Assembly (NCBI GenBank): GCA_021234155.1
Contig: JAJEKV010000026.1
Location: forward strand, 16,730,283 to 16,794,282
Direction of reading: 5' to 3'
Origin: Isoetes taiwanensis
Lineage: Eukaryota; Streptophyta; Lycopodiopsida; Isoetales; Isoetaceae
Length of the DNA: 64,000 nucleotides
A model generated the notes under the pieces. That model searched no databases, was not told the DNA's origin, and was given only the letters and a program-made list of their open reading frames with translations. A program made the translations under genes and the position numbers. Shown piece by piece: positions 45,479 to 55,999 of the stretch (position 1 is the first letter of the stretch; each line of letters starts with the position of its first letter).

Positions 45479-46141
45479 AACTATGGCGCTGGGGTCTAAG
45501 GCGGCAGGCGGTGAGGCGCTTGCGGTTAGGAAGACGAGAGGGGAGGCGCTAGGGGTAGAGAAGGCGGTAGAGATAAACCAAGGTGGGAGAGCAAGGTCGG
45601 GTCCGGTAGCTATGGCGGGCGTCAGACCTAGCGGGCGGAGGCGCTATAAAACAAGGAGGAAGTAAAAAAAAGTTAACGGCCACCTTACCCTTAAATTTTA
45701 AAGTTTTTCTAGTTTTTTTTTTAATAATTATATTTGCGGAAATACGCCTTTGAAAAATACGATCGGGCCGACAAAGATTATATCGCGCTCCCTACCGCGA
45801 CTGGAAGTCGATGAAAAGCAAGCGGCGCCCGAGTTGACTTTCGGGGCCCCTCCTTGACTCCTTTCCACCTGTTGATGACCCTCCTAGGGTTTTTGGGTAT
45901 GCCCGATCCATTGGGGCCACTTTCGCCTTCATCCGAACTACCTACAAAAAGTTATAGCCCCTCCAAACTTGGGTACTCCAGTTGCCCTAAACCTCTTAAA
46001 ACTTACAATCTACTCCATCAACCTAGCACAAAACCAAACATCAAAGAGCTAAACAATCATACTAGCTTAAACTTCCACCTAACTACTGAACTAACGAGTT
46101 AGGGTTTGGTCAGTGCTATGATTTCGAGCAACCGAAATCAC
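45479..46141 (-). other. Leader of element G2 between PBS and ORF A
   Basis: No ORF of note. The sense strand contains AT-rich stretches such as 'caaatataattatt' (about 45725-45740) and pyrimidine-rich DNA before ORF A. It could hold a promoter or packaging signal; nothing specific is supported. Confidence 0.3.
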
Positions 46142-46154
46142 GGCTCTGATACCA
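46142..46154 (-). other. Primer-binding site, initiator tRNA-Met type
   Basis: Minus strand TGGTATCAGAGCC, one base inside the U5 end CGTCACA. This is the classic sequence complementary to the 3' end of initiator tRNA-Met used by most plant LTR elements. Confidence 0.9.
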
Positions 46155-46155
46155 C

Positions 46156-46317
46156 TGTGACGCTCCCTGAATATATACGACACCCGGCCGTATACATACG
46201 GGGACTTTCCCCTCCCATGGCAACCATCTCGCCATGCATGGCGAGATGGTTGCCATGGGAGGGGAAAGTCCCCGTATGTATACGGCCGGGTGTCGTATAT
46301 ATTCAGGGAGCCTCACA
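46156..46317. repeat. 81+81 bp palindrome of U5 in place of the 5' LTR
   Basis: The left arm 46156-46236 is the U5 end of the LTR (TGTGACGCTCCC...). The right arm 46237-46317 is its reverse complement with one mismatch (C/G at the sixth base from the ends), centred on atgcat. It is bounded outside by TSD AGCAT (46318-46322) and inside by the PBS. U3 and R are therefore missing from the 5' end of this element. Confidence 0.9.
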
Positions 46318-46322
46318 AGCAT
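46318..46322. repeat. Target-site duplication AGCAT (right)
   Basis: Matches 34181-34185 and directly abuts the palindrome end CTCACA. Confidence 0.9.
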
Positions 46323-49100
46323 AAGCAGTTGGGCAGTATCATACTCCTTGGAGACTTCAATGCGCGCACTGGGGTAGAACAACCCATGAGATTTGATCCC
46401 TTGACTGATGATATATTGCAGTTGCATCCTGCAGAAGGAGCTTGGCCACGGACATCAGATGACAATCAGGTCACGCGCTATGGTCGACAGTTGCTTTTGC
46501 TCTGTAGTATCTTTGACCTGGTAATCTGCAATGGACTAGTACAGTGGCCTTCCACCCGCAAGAGCACTTGTAGGCAGGAAAACCAGGGGGCGGATCTAGT
46601 GTGGTGGACTATATGCTGGTGCCTGAGCAGGATATGCATGTCGTCAAGCACTTTCAGGTTGTGCGAACCCCCGGTGCAACAACTCCTCACATGCCTCAGC
46701 TGCGATTGGATTATGAACATGCAGGGGCTTATGCCCAGATTCTTATAGATGACCTGGCAGAAATTTTGCAATATCAACAGACAGGCCGGCTGACTGATGT
46801 GCTTAGGACTGCGGCAGAGAGGTGCTTTGGGATAAGCCGCCCGCGACGGACCTCCAGGAACACAACCTTCCCACGTAATCAATAGTTTGATGCAGAGTGC
46901 AAAGGAACACAAACGCTGGCTCCGCCAAGTCACGGACCACGCTTTAAGCCCACATGCGGTCGGGCGACTGCGCATCTTCCTTAAAGCTAAGAAAGCCGTA
47001 CATTGCAACATCAAAGGGAAATGTTTTACCTCCCGGAACGTCATCCCGGACCTTAGGCGAAGGGTTCTTAGAAAGCGGTCTACAGCCCCACGGGGGAATA
47101 TCACTCCGAAAGCGGTGGAGACAATACTTGCAACAACTATCTCGACCCTCGGGGTGCACATGCGGCATTACCCTTGCAAGAAGGCCCGGTCTTTGGAAAT
47201 CACGAATCCGGGGCGTGGAACAAGGCTTGCGGCGCCTTGCCAATGGGAAAGCCCCGGACTTGGATGGTATGCGGGTAGAATTGCTTAAAGTGGGCGGGGC
47301 CGTCCATAATACCGGTCTTTGATCGCCTTGTTCAACAAGGCATTACAGAAAGGTTTCCCGCTGCAGTGGACTAATAGCAGAGTTGTTCCCATATATAAGG
47401 CAGATGACCCACACTGCCCAGCCAATTACCGAACAATCATGGTCAGTTCGGTGTTTGCAAAATTGCTTGCTGGGATTCTCGAAAGAAAGCGGTTGACGGG
47501 CCGGGCGAGGCGTGAGAGGTGCGGGCCCTAACCCAAAAGGAGATTGAGACCTCGGCACTCAACCATTGACCACATCTTCACGTTGCGAACTCTGATTGAA
47601 GACAGCAGGAACCGCCGTCAGGATCTATATTGTTGCTTTGTGGATTTTGCGAAGGCGTTTGACACTGTGCCTCGGGAAAAACTATGGGCAAGACTGCAAG
47701 AACTAGGGGTTCCTGTAGATTTGCAGAATGCAGTGTACAGGCTATACGAAAGATGCTCGGGTCGGTTGCAGCAAACAAGCCAACCATTTGATAGTAGTAT
47801 CGGGGTTCGTCAGGGATGCCCTCTCTCCCCAACATTGTTTGGGCTTTACATTGATCAATTGGAGAGCTGGCTTGCTGATAATTGGGGCGATGGAGCTCAC
47901 CTTCTCTATCAGATCATTAGACAGTTAATATATGCTGATGATGTGGACCTCCTAGCTTACACACCAGCAGACATGCAACGACATCTCGATGCCCTGGACA
48001 CATTCTGCCAAGCGACTGATATGCGCGTCAACCTGGCCAAGACTAAGGTGGTTTTCATATCATCTTCACGTCAGCCGAGGGTCCCCTCCTTCAGTTACCG
48101 AGGCCAAAATGTGGAAGTTGCATCCACATACAAATATTTGGGAGTGGAGTTTCCTTCTACTATGCACTGGGACACATCCATACGGCTACGAGTGACGGCA
48201 AGCTGGAAGGCACTATATGCAATGCAAAACAATAGTCATAGAGCAGAGTTGATGATTGGACCATCAGTCACACCTGTTCAAGGTCTTAGTAGAGCCTGTC
48301 CTTTTATACGGGGTGGAAGTATGGGGCCCAGTAGTATCACTTGCTACTTGGAATGACTTGGAGCAGGTCCAGAAAGCCTTCTTAGTACGAGCACTAGGGG
48401 TGAAGTCCACAGTCCCATATCAAATTCTACTGCAGGAGACAGGATTCTTGCCTCTTCAGAGGGCGGCTCTTGATCGCCACATTGTCTATTTTCAGAAGGT
48501 GGTCAATATGGACGATGCTCGTCTCCCTAAACTAGCTTATATCATGGCAATGGAGCCGCAACGCCTCAAGGCCTGCTGGAGGGTTGGCTAGATGGAATGT
48601 GCAGGAGCACAGGTGCATACATGTGCAAACAGAGGCAGATCGCCATAGCTTGAGGCAATATCTTGATGCTTGCTTCCTCAGCAAGCTTTGGGATGCCAAT
48701 GCCCTTGAACAGGTCAAGACAGCACACTACCAGCGCCACATAAATTCCACATTGGAACGAGGCCCGCAATGCTACCTGCGTACCCACTTGCCCATGAAAA
48801 GGCGCAGACTCATTGCCTCCATTCGCACAGGGGCACATCATCTTCGAATTGAGACGGGCAGATGGATTGGTGAGCCATGCCAGGACAAACTCTGTCAATG
48901 CTGCCAAATGGGAGTCATTGAGGATGAATCTCATACCCTTCAAAGTTGCCCAGCATATGATCAAATTCGGACACGATATGCTGAGTTGGTCAGGCCTGGC
49001 CAGCCGTTACATGTGACATTGAGCACAACATCCGTACGGATGCGGGATCATATCTTCAAGAGATTATGGACATGCGAGATCAGCTATGTCCTCGGGCACA
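46323..49100 (+). pseudogene. LINE: rest of endonuclease, reverse transcriptase and C-terminal Cys/His domain
   Basis: KQLGSIILLGDFNARTG (46323 on) continues the endonuclease frame. Reverse transcriptase appears from about 47320 (FNKALQKGFPLQWTNSRVVPIYK; RPRHSTIDHIFTLRTL; CCFVDFAKAFDTVPR; GVRQGCPLSPTLFGLYID; IYADDVDLLAY; VNLAKTKVVF; YKYLGVEF), with the YADD core near 47930. Thumb and later motifs follow (LLYGVEVWGP, 48256-48591), and a C-terminal CxxC...H...C element (LCQCCQMGVIEDESHTLQSCP, near 48890-48950). Several frameshifts occur. The order EN-RT-C/H fits an APE-type LINE. The product copies LINE RNA at nicked target DNA. Confidence 0.8.
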
Positions 49101-49310
49101 CACTTGACATGTATATATACATTGATGTATACTTGTACAGTTTGACAGCATTCTTATTACTGCCATGGGTTTTCCCTCGAAAACCCTTCGGGGCGGGGGT
49201 TTTTTTTAACCCGGACAGTAATAAGTTTGCTGCGCTCCTTATGGGTCCCATAGGCCGATTGGCCTCAGTGGACGATAAAAAAATCATTCTCATTCTCATT
49301 TATTTGGGCT
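49101..49310 (+). repeat. LINE 3' UTR with GC hairpin and CATTCT tail
   Basis: The 3' region holds ttttccctcgaaaaccc...gggcgggggtttttt (about 49167-49210), able to fold into a hairpin, and ends 'gataaaaaaatcattctcattctcattt' (about 49275-49305), a short CATTCT-type tail in place of poly(A). A nearly identical hairpin occurs at 7425-7470 in the T-rich element. Confidence 0.6.
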
Positions 49311-49972
49311 TTAGTTCAAAATTGGAACTTATGTATTTGCAAACTAAGTTGGTCTTTCTGCATGCATTAAAGTAGCCAAGACGGCTGGCGACATTGACTT
49401 GACATAGCGAAAGGGTTATGGTCCCTCAATTGATGTCTATGTTGTCATTTGTACAAGAATGCTATTTGTGATACCTCCACACGGAATGATTTCTTCGTTA
49501 ATGGCTTCAGGCACTGTGTAAAGAAGGAAGCCAAGCCATCTTTGTTTATGCTCAATATTACATCGAAGGGATATACGAGGTTATGTAGTTTACAATGTTC
49601 GTTACATTTTATATGGCTATATGTCTTCATTGAACACGAAAGTACGTCAACCATTTCAAATGCTTTTGCAAGGTAAAGAGCGTGCTACTCAACTCAATTG
49701 CAACTTCACAACAAATCCAACATCAGTAAATCAACTAAAAAAATGGTTCTGACACAAATCCATCACTCATTGGACATCCTATTATTATATGATTGACATT
49801 AATAAAAGGGTCCAACTTCATAGGGTTTGTACCAAAGAAATTTTCGTCGCTTTGGCCATCGCGATAAATTTTTGTGGTGTTAGTGCAAACTGTTATTTGT
49901 GGTAAAAACCCACTTGCAATTATAATGATGTTATTCCTTATATCCAAAATGTCATGCGCTTTTCTTGCATTC

Positions 49973-50130
49973 TAGCCATATCAAATGTCACGAATCCCAT
50001 AACCAGAATTGTGAACTGCACTTTGATCTAAGGAAGCACACAACTACAGAAAACAACAGTGCTGGGCCATACGCTACTTTGGAACAGTCCATGCAATTGC
50101 TCTCTGAGCAGGCTCCTGCTTTGGACAAGG
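49973..50130 (+). CDS. Candidate internal exon (hypothetical)
   Basis: Between an acceptor-like tcttgcattctag and a donor-like GGACAAG|GTAAAT the plus strand is open: CHESHNQNCELHFDLRKH...ENNSAGPYATLEQSMQLLSEQAPALDK. Composition is natural and both splice sites fit, but no neighbouring exon or family was recognised. Confidence 0.3.
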
Positions 50131-50359
50131 TAAATCCGAAATCAGCAATACATAACATTAATATGTTGTTCAAAAGATGAGACCGTATAGTCCAATGTGT
50201 TACATATTATAAGGAAACAATGTAAGACAGGAACAAAGAGTAAATTAACATCTACTAGAGACACATTCTAGGAGACCCAAATATGCACATTTAGCTCCTT
50301 ATCCTAGCTTTGAAAATGATAGGCAAACCTAGCAAGTAAAAGTAAACTACAGTTTTGTA

Positions 50360-50405
50360 GTGATTGTAGTGACTGCACCCACACAATTGGCATGTGGCAT
50401 ACCAT
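50360..50405 (-). repeat. Second copy of the WYATCQLCGCSHYN segment
   Basis: About 45 bp match 32857-32900 in inverted orientation with about three differences. On the minus strand it encodes RWYATCQLCGCSHYN. The conserved translation in both copies suggests an ancestral zinc-finger exon. Confidence 0.6.
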
Positions 50406-50553
50406 CGTATGTCATTCAGAGTATTTGGGATCCGCGCCTCTATAGAAAAAGTCTGGACAAAGAAGAAGCCGAAATGGTGTTGTACCTGCCATCAGAGACA
50501 TCAAAGAACTTCATCCGATAACCTCTACAGAATATGCAATATGTACTGCTCCT

Positions 50554-51440
50554 TTATTCATACTTTTGCTCCTGATCTAGCACCCTGAGCCTAGTTTTTA
50601 GTGCCCTTGCAAGATACTTGACTCCATCGTCCACAATCTTGCAAGAAATTGTCTTTGAATTGGGATCTTGCAGTGCTATTGCAATATACTCAAGCATATA
50701 AAACCCAAGATTTAGTTGTGCACTATAGGCGTCCTAACACCAATAGCAGAGTGCCGGTTTTTGCTCAATAGCGATGCCTTATCATTGATCAACGGAACAC
50801 TTAAAAAGCATCATATCATGTATGATCTCATGCCACAAAACATAAAAATAAGTTGTTCAGCGGTTTCCCCTTTCCAATCTTGTATCTTTTGCCCATCTTT
50901 TTCAAGAACAAAGATTGCTAAATTGATAGAAGAATTTGAATATTCAGAACGCATCAAGCCACATCTGGCAACGGGATCTGGAGTGCCCCAAAGCTTAAGG
51001 ATTTATAAGTTCCAAGCAAATGCTCAAGTGCCACATTTGTGAGACACTCTCCAGCTCTAGTCTGATTCGAAACTGCAGTATAAATGAGATCAACGGCCCT
51101 GGTATAAATGGACAGGTCTGCCATAGCCAGAACTCTGGAGGCAAGAATAGAACCGCGGGATTGCAAGCAAGAAAGAAAAAGGGAGGTTTATTTGATTCTT
51201 CAAAAGCACCCACCTGAAGGAGGAGCAACTAATTGATGTGTTAAGCTCAAGAAAGGTCATTTCTAGCAGAGGCAGTCCGTATGTCTACATGTTCAAAGCT
51301 TTTAATGCCAAGAGCAGATCACAAATACCTAATACCTGTTGGAGTTCTCTGCAACAGATGGAGTTTGTGTCGCTTCTCTGCTCCAGATATGGCGGTGCGA
51401 TGTGCCATAGCCAGCAAGCTGCTCCGGCGGCATAGCAACA
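50554..51440 (-). CDS. Unidentified multi-exon gene, minus strand (partial model)
   Basis: Three good coding pieces in order. First, about 51440-51345: MAHRTAISGAEKRHKLHLLQ, ending at a donor-like CAACAG|GTATTA. Second, after a pyrimidine-rich acceptor (cttgcctccag, near 51136): VLAMADLSIYTRAVDLIYTA, GECLTNVALEHLLGTY, to about 50990. Third, 50697-50554: MLEYIAIALQDPNSK...VKYLARALKTRLRVL, stop TAA 50554-50556. A further piece (LAIFVLEKDGQKIQDWKGETAEQLIF) lies at 50815-50954. The helical character suggests an alpha-solenoid type protein. It is divergent from SRR1 with about 800 bp between. I do not recognise the family, and the joins are uncertain. Confidence 0.4.
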
Positions 51441-52238
51441 ACAGGACGCCCGCTTGCTTGCCGTGTTAGTCTTTTTTTCTCTTTTTTCTTATTTTTTTTA
51501 AAGCCCGATTTTTTCCTCAGAAAGGTACGTGTTTGTTTTAGGGGAAAGCATCAATCAAGAATATTTTAAAAAACATATTTGTAGGAGAATTATATATGTT
51601 AGATTAGATAAACAAAGATTTATTCTAGTAGAGATACATGGGAAACATTAAAGGGTGCACTTGGAATTTGGGCAACTCTTTTCCTTAACAAAGGAAAAAA
51701 AAACGTCTGGGCACAATGCAGGAATCAGATAAAATAAAAAAGTTTAAGAGCCTGCCCTGCATGTCTAGGCCAAGAAGATGCCAACAGAGAAGCAATGTTT
51801 GGTAGAATGGTGCCCTAATTTAGCCTCAATGTTTGGTAGAATGGTGCCCTAATACAACCTCAAGACAATCAACGGCAAACTAACCACCCACTAACGCCAC
51901 ATAACGCAACAAAGATTTCCACTCTAGACTCTCAAGTGGTACAACATGGCAACTGGCTCGCTGGTTCTGTCTCTGGAATGGGAAAAGAAGCAACATGGCT
52001 CCGCTCAACATGTCGCTTGCAGTTGCCATGTTGTGGCGGATGGAAAAACCGCTCCCGATGCTGCCATACATCCACCAGCATAAAACGGCATATTCTATCT
52101 CCCTAGGGTTTTGCCTTCAAACATTGGTAGCAAAAATTGGTAGTCTTCAAAATCTTTCATAATTGAACGGTGTAAAGAAATTCCTCCTATACTTGGAACC
52201 AACAAACTGAATCGGCCCCCTTCTTGCCACATCCAGCT
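51441..52238. promoter_or_regulatory. Divergent intergenic region between the minus-strand gene and SRR1-like
   Basis: Contains T-rich and A-rich runs and a near-duplicate phrase 'caatgtttggtagaatggtgccctaat' at about 51795 and 51830. Presumably holds both promoters; no clear TATA box was identified. Confidence 0.35.
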
Positions 52239-53243
52239 ATGGCGACGGCGGCCACCAGCAGACGGAGCGCCTCTTCCTCTGATTTTGCCCATGATCCTAA
52301 ACAGTCATGGACTGTTGTTTGTCGCCGGAAATTCAGACGCCAACCCAAATGCCCAGATGCTAAAAACGTTCCAATCGGTTTGGGTTCGCAGAAATGCAAT
52401 GTGGGTTTAGAAGATGACTTCGATGATGCAAGAAGGGTCCTTTTGTTGGAACAGATCGATAAATCTCTGGAGAAGGTAAAATCTTCTCCCTTCTTTGCTA
52501 AGTTTTTGGAGCAAATGCAGAGTCTCAGGTCTTTAAATGCGTTGATCCCCGGAACCTGCTCAGACTTTGAAAGCAAGGGAGTAGACTCAGTGTCGAATTT
52601 TCCCGATTCTGAAGAAAATGGTATGAAGGGGAGCAAAGTAGGGTTAGAGAAAATTTTACATCAGCTCGAGTCAAAAAAAGGTGAAGGAGTGGATTTGGTA
52701 TTGTATGGCATTGGAAGCATTGCAAATTCTGAAGTTTCTAGATGCCAATTTTCCCTTGCATTATTATTGAGAAAAAACTTACCCGCTATTGAAAGGATGT
52801 TAGTTTATGATCCAATTTTATCAGCTTTGGAACAAAGAGTATTAGAGGCATTTGACTGCTCAATGCTCTTATATAATGAACAGGGTGGCAGATATGTGAG
52901 CAAGCCAACCCTCTTCTATATGCCTCATTGTGAGGCTGAGTTATATGACAATCTTCTTAGAGCAAATTGGAATCCTGACAGTTTAGGAAAAATTGCTGTC
53001 TTGGGGAACAGTTTCAAGCAGTATCGAGATATGTGGCCACTTCCTGGTTCTAATATGAAGTCCAAACAGCTTGGACACTTATTGAAAATTCAGAATAATA
53101 CTGAGGAACATGCCATTGAAGACTTTTCTTTTCCTCTTCAGTCTGCATTTAATGATATGAGTTGGCATTTTTTCTCTTTTACCGATGGCCTCAAACCTGC
53201 AGCCGGATTCCAAGGAGCATTTTTTGAATGTGATTCTTCATAA
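52239..53243 (+). CDS. SRR1: SRR1-like protein (334 residues, intact)
   Basis: One uninterrupted frame from ATG 52239 (MATAATSRRSAS) to TAA 53241-53243. The C-terminal two thirds carry the SRR1 domain: LVLYGIGSIANSEVSRCQFSLA, LVYDPILSALEQRVLEAF, LYNEQGGRYVSKPTLFYMPHCEAELYDNLLRANW and IAVLGNSFKQY. In Arabidopsis SRR1 acts in phytochrome B signalling and the circadian clock; relatives in fungi and animals are linked to heme or clock functions. The N-terminus (WTVVCRRKFRRQ, basic) may be a nuclear signal. The first ATG matches the family start. The most complete host gene in the window, apparently functional and intronless here. Confidence 0.9.
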   Translation: MATAATSRRSASSSDFAHDPKQSWTVVCRRKFRRQPKCPDAKNVPIGLGSQKCNVGLEDDFDDARRVLLLEQIDKSLEKVKSSPFFAKFLEQMQSLRSLNALIPGTCSDFESKGVDSVSNFPDSEENGMKGSKVGLEKILHQLESKKGEGVDLVLYGIGSIANSEVSRCQFSLALLLRKNLPAIERMLVYDPILSALEQRVLEAFDCSMLLYNEQGGRYVSKPTLFYMPHCEAELYDNLLRANWNPDSLGKIAVLGNSFKQYRDMWPLPGSNMKSKQLGHLLKIQNNTEEHAIEDFSFPLQSAFNDMSWHFFSFTDGLKPAAGFQGAFFECDSS

Positions 53244-55528
53244 CACTGCTTCTGAAGCAGATTGTCTTTGTTTTCCTATCTAACACAAAGAGTTAAGGGA
53301 TTAGCATCTTTCCCATTTATGATGATCTCTGTTGTTATGTATATCTTGGTTAGAAACTAGAAGATAAGCTGATGACATTTACATACACAAAATTGATTTT
53401 TAACAAAAGATACAAGACATTCATTTTCATGAGATTATGGGGTATGGATGGATTGGTGGTTTAGGTTCATAATTCTGATGCATGCCAGATTCTAAATGTG
53501 GTGCTTGCATATATTGCTTTCCCATCTTTTAGACCAGCTTTATGTCCATTGCTCTAAAAGCTGGACAGTCAGATATTGGTTCATGAGTGTTGGAAGCCTG
53601 TGAATTAGATATTTTTAATCGATGCAGACATAGCACATAGTGTATATTGGATTCCTTTGGAGCTCCTTTCTAGACGTTAGAGTTTTGTGTTGTGACAATC
53701 TTTTAATCATTTCCTTTTCCTGGATAACCATTTGCTGGGTGGCTGAAAGGTCAGGGATGTCCTTTTTGAGCTGCAAAGCCTTAATCAACAGACGGTGCGT
53801 TGTTACTATATCCTTGGTTGAATGATTCCATGCTCAGATGGCTTTGATAATTTATACCTATTAAACAAGGCTATTCTTAATTTAAAAGAACATAGCAATT
53901 TATGTGTGCTTGGAGAAACAAAATGCTCTGAGTCAAGGATATTTTGACTTGATAATGACTGGAGAAACAAAAATACTCTGGAGTCAAGCATGTAGTGGCT
54001 TGACAAGGTGTTGTCATAGGAAGGATGGAAGGTAGCTGGTTCACATGCAAGAACAAGAAATTAATTGTCTGTAATAGCGTTTAAGCTAAGGTTGAAAACA
54101 ATGTAATGGGAATTATCTCTCTTTTTCTTGTTAAAAGAGGACTGGATATTTTAAGCATTAACACAATTAGATGTAATGGAGATCGTCATAGCCTATTTGA
54201 ATCACAAGTCATTGAAGTTCTTTCACATTGCATTAGATATGTGCATTGATAAGGTAAGTGCTGCATTCAGGCTTAGGCGTATTACTATTAATTGAACATG
54301 AGATTCTTATATATATTAGTTTGTTAGCACCTTTTGTGTGAGGATTCAATCCCTCAAGTGCGAGCAATAAATGTCTACTGAAGAAAGGAATAACGTTAAT
54401 CATTTATCCTTGGACCTTGTTCTCATTCCATAGCGATGTTGGTTAGGATGGTTGAGATGGTATGCAAATTAGACGAAATGGATGGTATGAATTGCTGTTC
54501 AGCTATTAATGAGTTGTTTTGGAACTCTGTCTTTACATATATTTATAACCTTTTTAGGATCAGATTGCTGTTTTAACTACTTGTAATGTGCTTTTAGCAG
54601 GGAATCTCTCGCCGACCAGCTTGTCAAAGATTCACACCTCTTGCGTTCCATTTCTTAGTATGCTTGCAATCCTAATATTAACCTTCAAAGATTTTCTTGG
54701 TGGTTGTGCATTTCTATAATCCGAAACCTTAGAGATCTGATCCCACCCCTTGATCACCATTCTACCTTGGAGTCCAGCATTAGTTAAGTTGCTATAGTGT
54801 TCCAGTAAAGGTCAAGACAGTTTAGCATTGGCACAAGTTTAGAAAATTGCACATGTCTGGTCCAAGTGTTTATCAAAGCCAGAGAGGGTTCATTGCAAGA
54901 TTTTGAGATCTCCTTTCAGATTAATTATGTTAACCTGGAATTCTGTCATTAACATGTATATAAAACGTGGATAGGAGAAAGTGCAGTGAGGTGGAGACCT
55001 GCAGGCAATGTGTACTTATGGACTATTACAGGTTATGTTCATTGTCGGTGCTCTCATATTATTAGGCATTTGAAACACGAAGGCATAAGCCAAAACATGT
55101 CACCTTTGTAGGCATTCTGAGTGGAGGTGCTGATAAAAAAATGGGAAAGTATATGCATGCCAAACTGTTAATGTCGTTGTTTGAATTTGAGTTTTCCGTT
55201 TGGAATTCACTTCTCCACATATGTAAAAAATGTGGAAAGCATGTGAGATGCCTTCAGATTTAATGTTCATATATGCTTCGTATCTTGGAATACTCTGATA
55301 GCTGTCCGGCCATATCTTGTGCTCGTTGTAAAATCTATGTGGAAGAGTTTTAATCCAAATATAATTCCCCCTTTTTCCCAGGCCCATCGATCCAGCATGC
55401 AAAGTTCTTGCATATGGCTATGGCCATCCCTTTAAAGCTGAAACGAATTTAAAAAAACTAGCAAAAAAAATGCTTCAAAAACAAATTTGAGCCTAAATTG
55501 TTCATTTGCCAATAACACCTAGCAGTAC
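53244..55528. other. Intergenic stretch, no gene recognised
   Basis: AT-rich DNA with only short frames. Two related phrases around 53905-53995 (ggagaaacaaaa.gctctg.agtcaag) are about 50 bp apart, a small duplication. It may hold the 3' end of the GDSL-like gene, but no conserved motif was found. Confidence 0.4.
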
Positions 55529-55997
55529 CTCTGTAACTTATGAACTGCAGTAGATATAAACGGTTCTTTTCCACAGCAGTATGCCATTTCAAAGGCTTCT
55601 GGAATAATGTTTAACTCAACTTCTTCAATAGTCATCTTCTTGTTATATAGGCTCTGCCAGAGATCATTGATTCCAATGCAAATGAAGTACCTTCTGAAAT
55701 GGTTATTCATCTGTAGATTGGGACTGCAATTCTGTTTGGCATATCAGAATAAGAGAAGCAAAATAGATCAAATTCTATAGGGCAAAATGAGAATACCTGT
55801 TAAGGAGTTAAAAGTTGAACCATCGAGATTTTTCTGAAAGTAAAGGAACTGGTTTACTTGCTCTGCTAGGTGAAATGGGGTCATGATGGCCGATGCTCTT
55901 GCTGTGGCCCCTCCCCATGCAAAGCTTACTCCATGCTCGTAATTTGGCTCAATATTTCCAACATATGGTGGTAGTAAAGGAAACCCAAAGGCTTGAG
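55529..55997 (-). pseudogene. GDSL esterase/lipase-like gene fragment (two exons)
   Basis: Exon 55797-55997 (acceptor attatgcag) encodes QAFGFPLLPPYVGN, HGVSFAWGGATA and PFHLAEQVNQF, the block II region of plant GDSL lipases. Exon 55529-55731 encodes YFICIGINDLWQ, the GxND block III motif, and then VELNIIPEAFEMA. Joining the two at the predicted sites gives a stop (TDE*), and the motif lies in another frame, so the copy looks broken. The first exon with the GDS nucleophile and the last with D-x-x-H are not seen. Family members hydrolyse lipid esters, usually after secretion. Confidence 0.6.
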
Positions 55998-55999
55998 CT

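Larger units (their letters stand above)
34186..46317 (-). mobile_element. 12.1 kb chromovirus (Ty3/gypsy) with accessory gene cassette including histone H3 (element G2)
   Basis: Sense strand is minus. Order: palindromic U5-derived 5' end (46156-46317), PBS TGGTATCAGAGCC (46142-46154), accessory ORFs A, B-H3, C/D and E (45478-41933), gag (41660-40693), pol ending in a chromodomain (40691-36942), PPT (36369-36381), 3' LTR (34186-36368). TSD AGCAT on both sides. Pol is nearly intact: one stop before integrase and a mutated protease site. It is inserted in a LINE. The accessory cassette of about 4.4 kb upstream of gag is unlike known chromoviruses, which usually have only gag-pol. Confidence 0.85.

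Noticed and set aside
46156..46317. Assembly artefact (false hairpin)
   Set aside because: The outer arm ends exactly at the matching TSD, which an artefact would not produce; long reads are still desirable.
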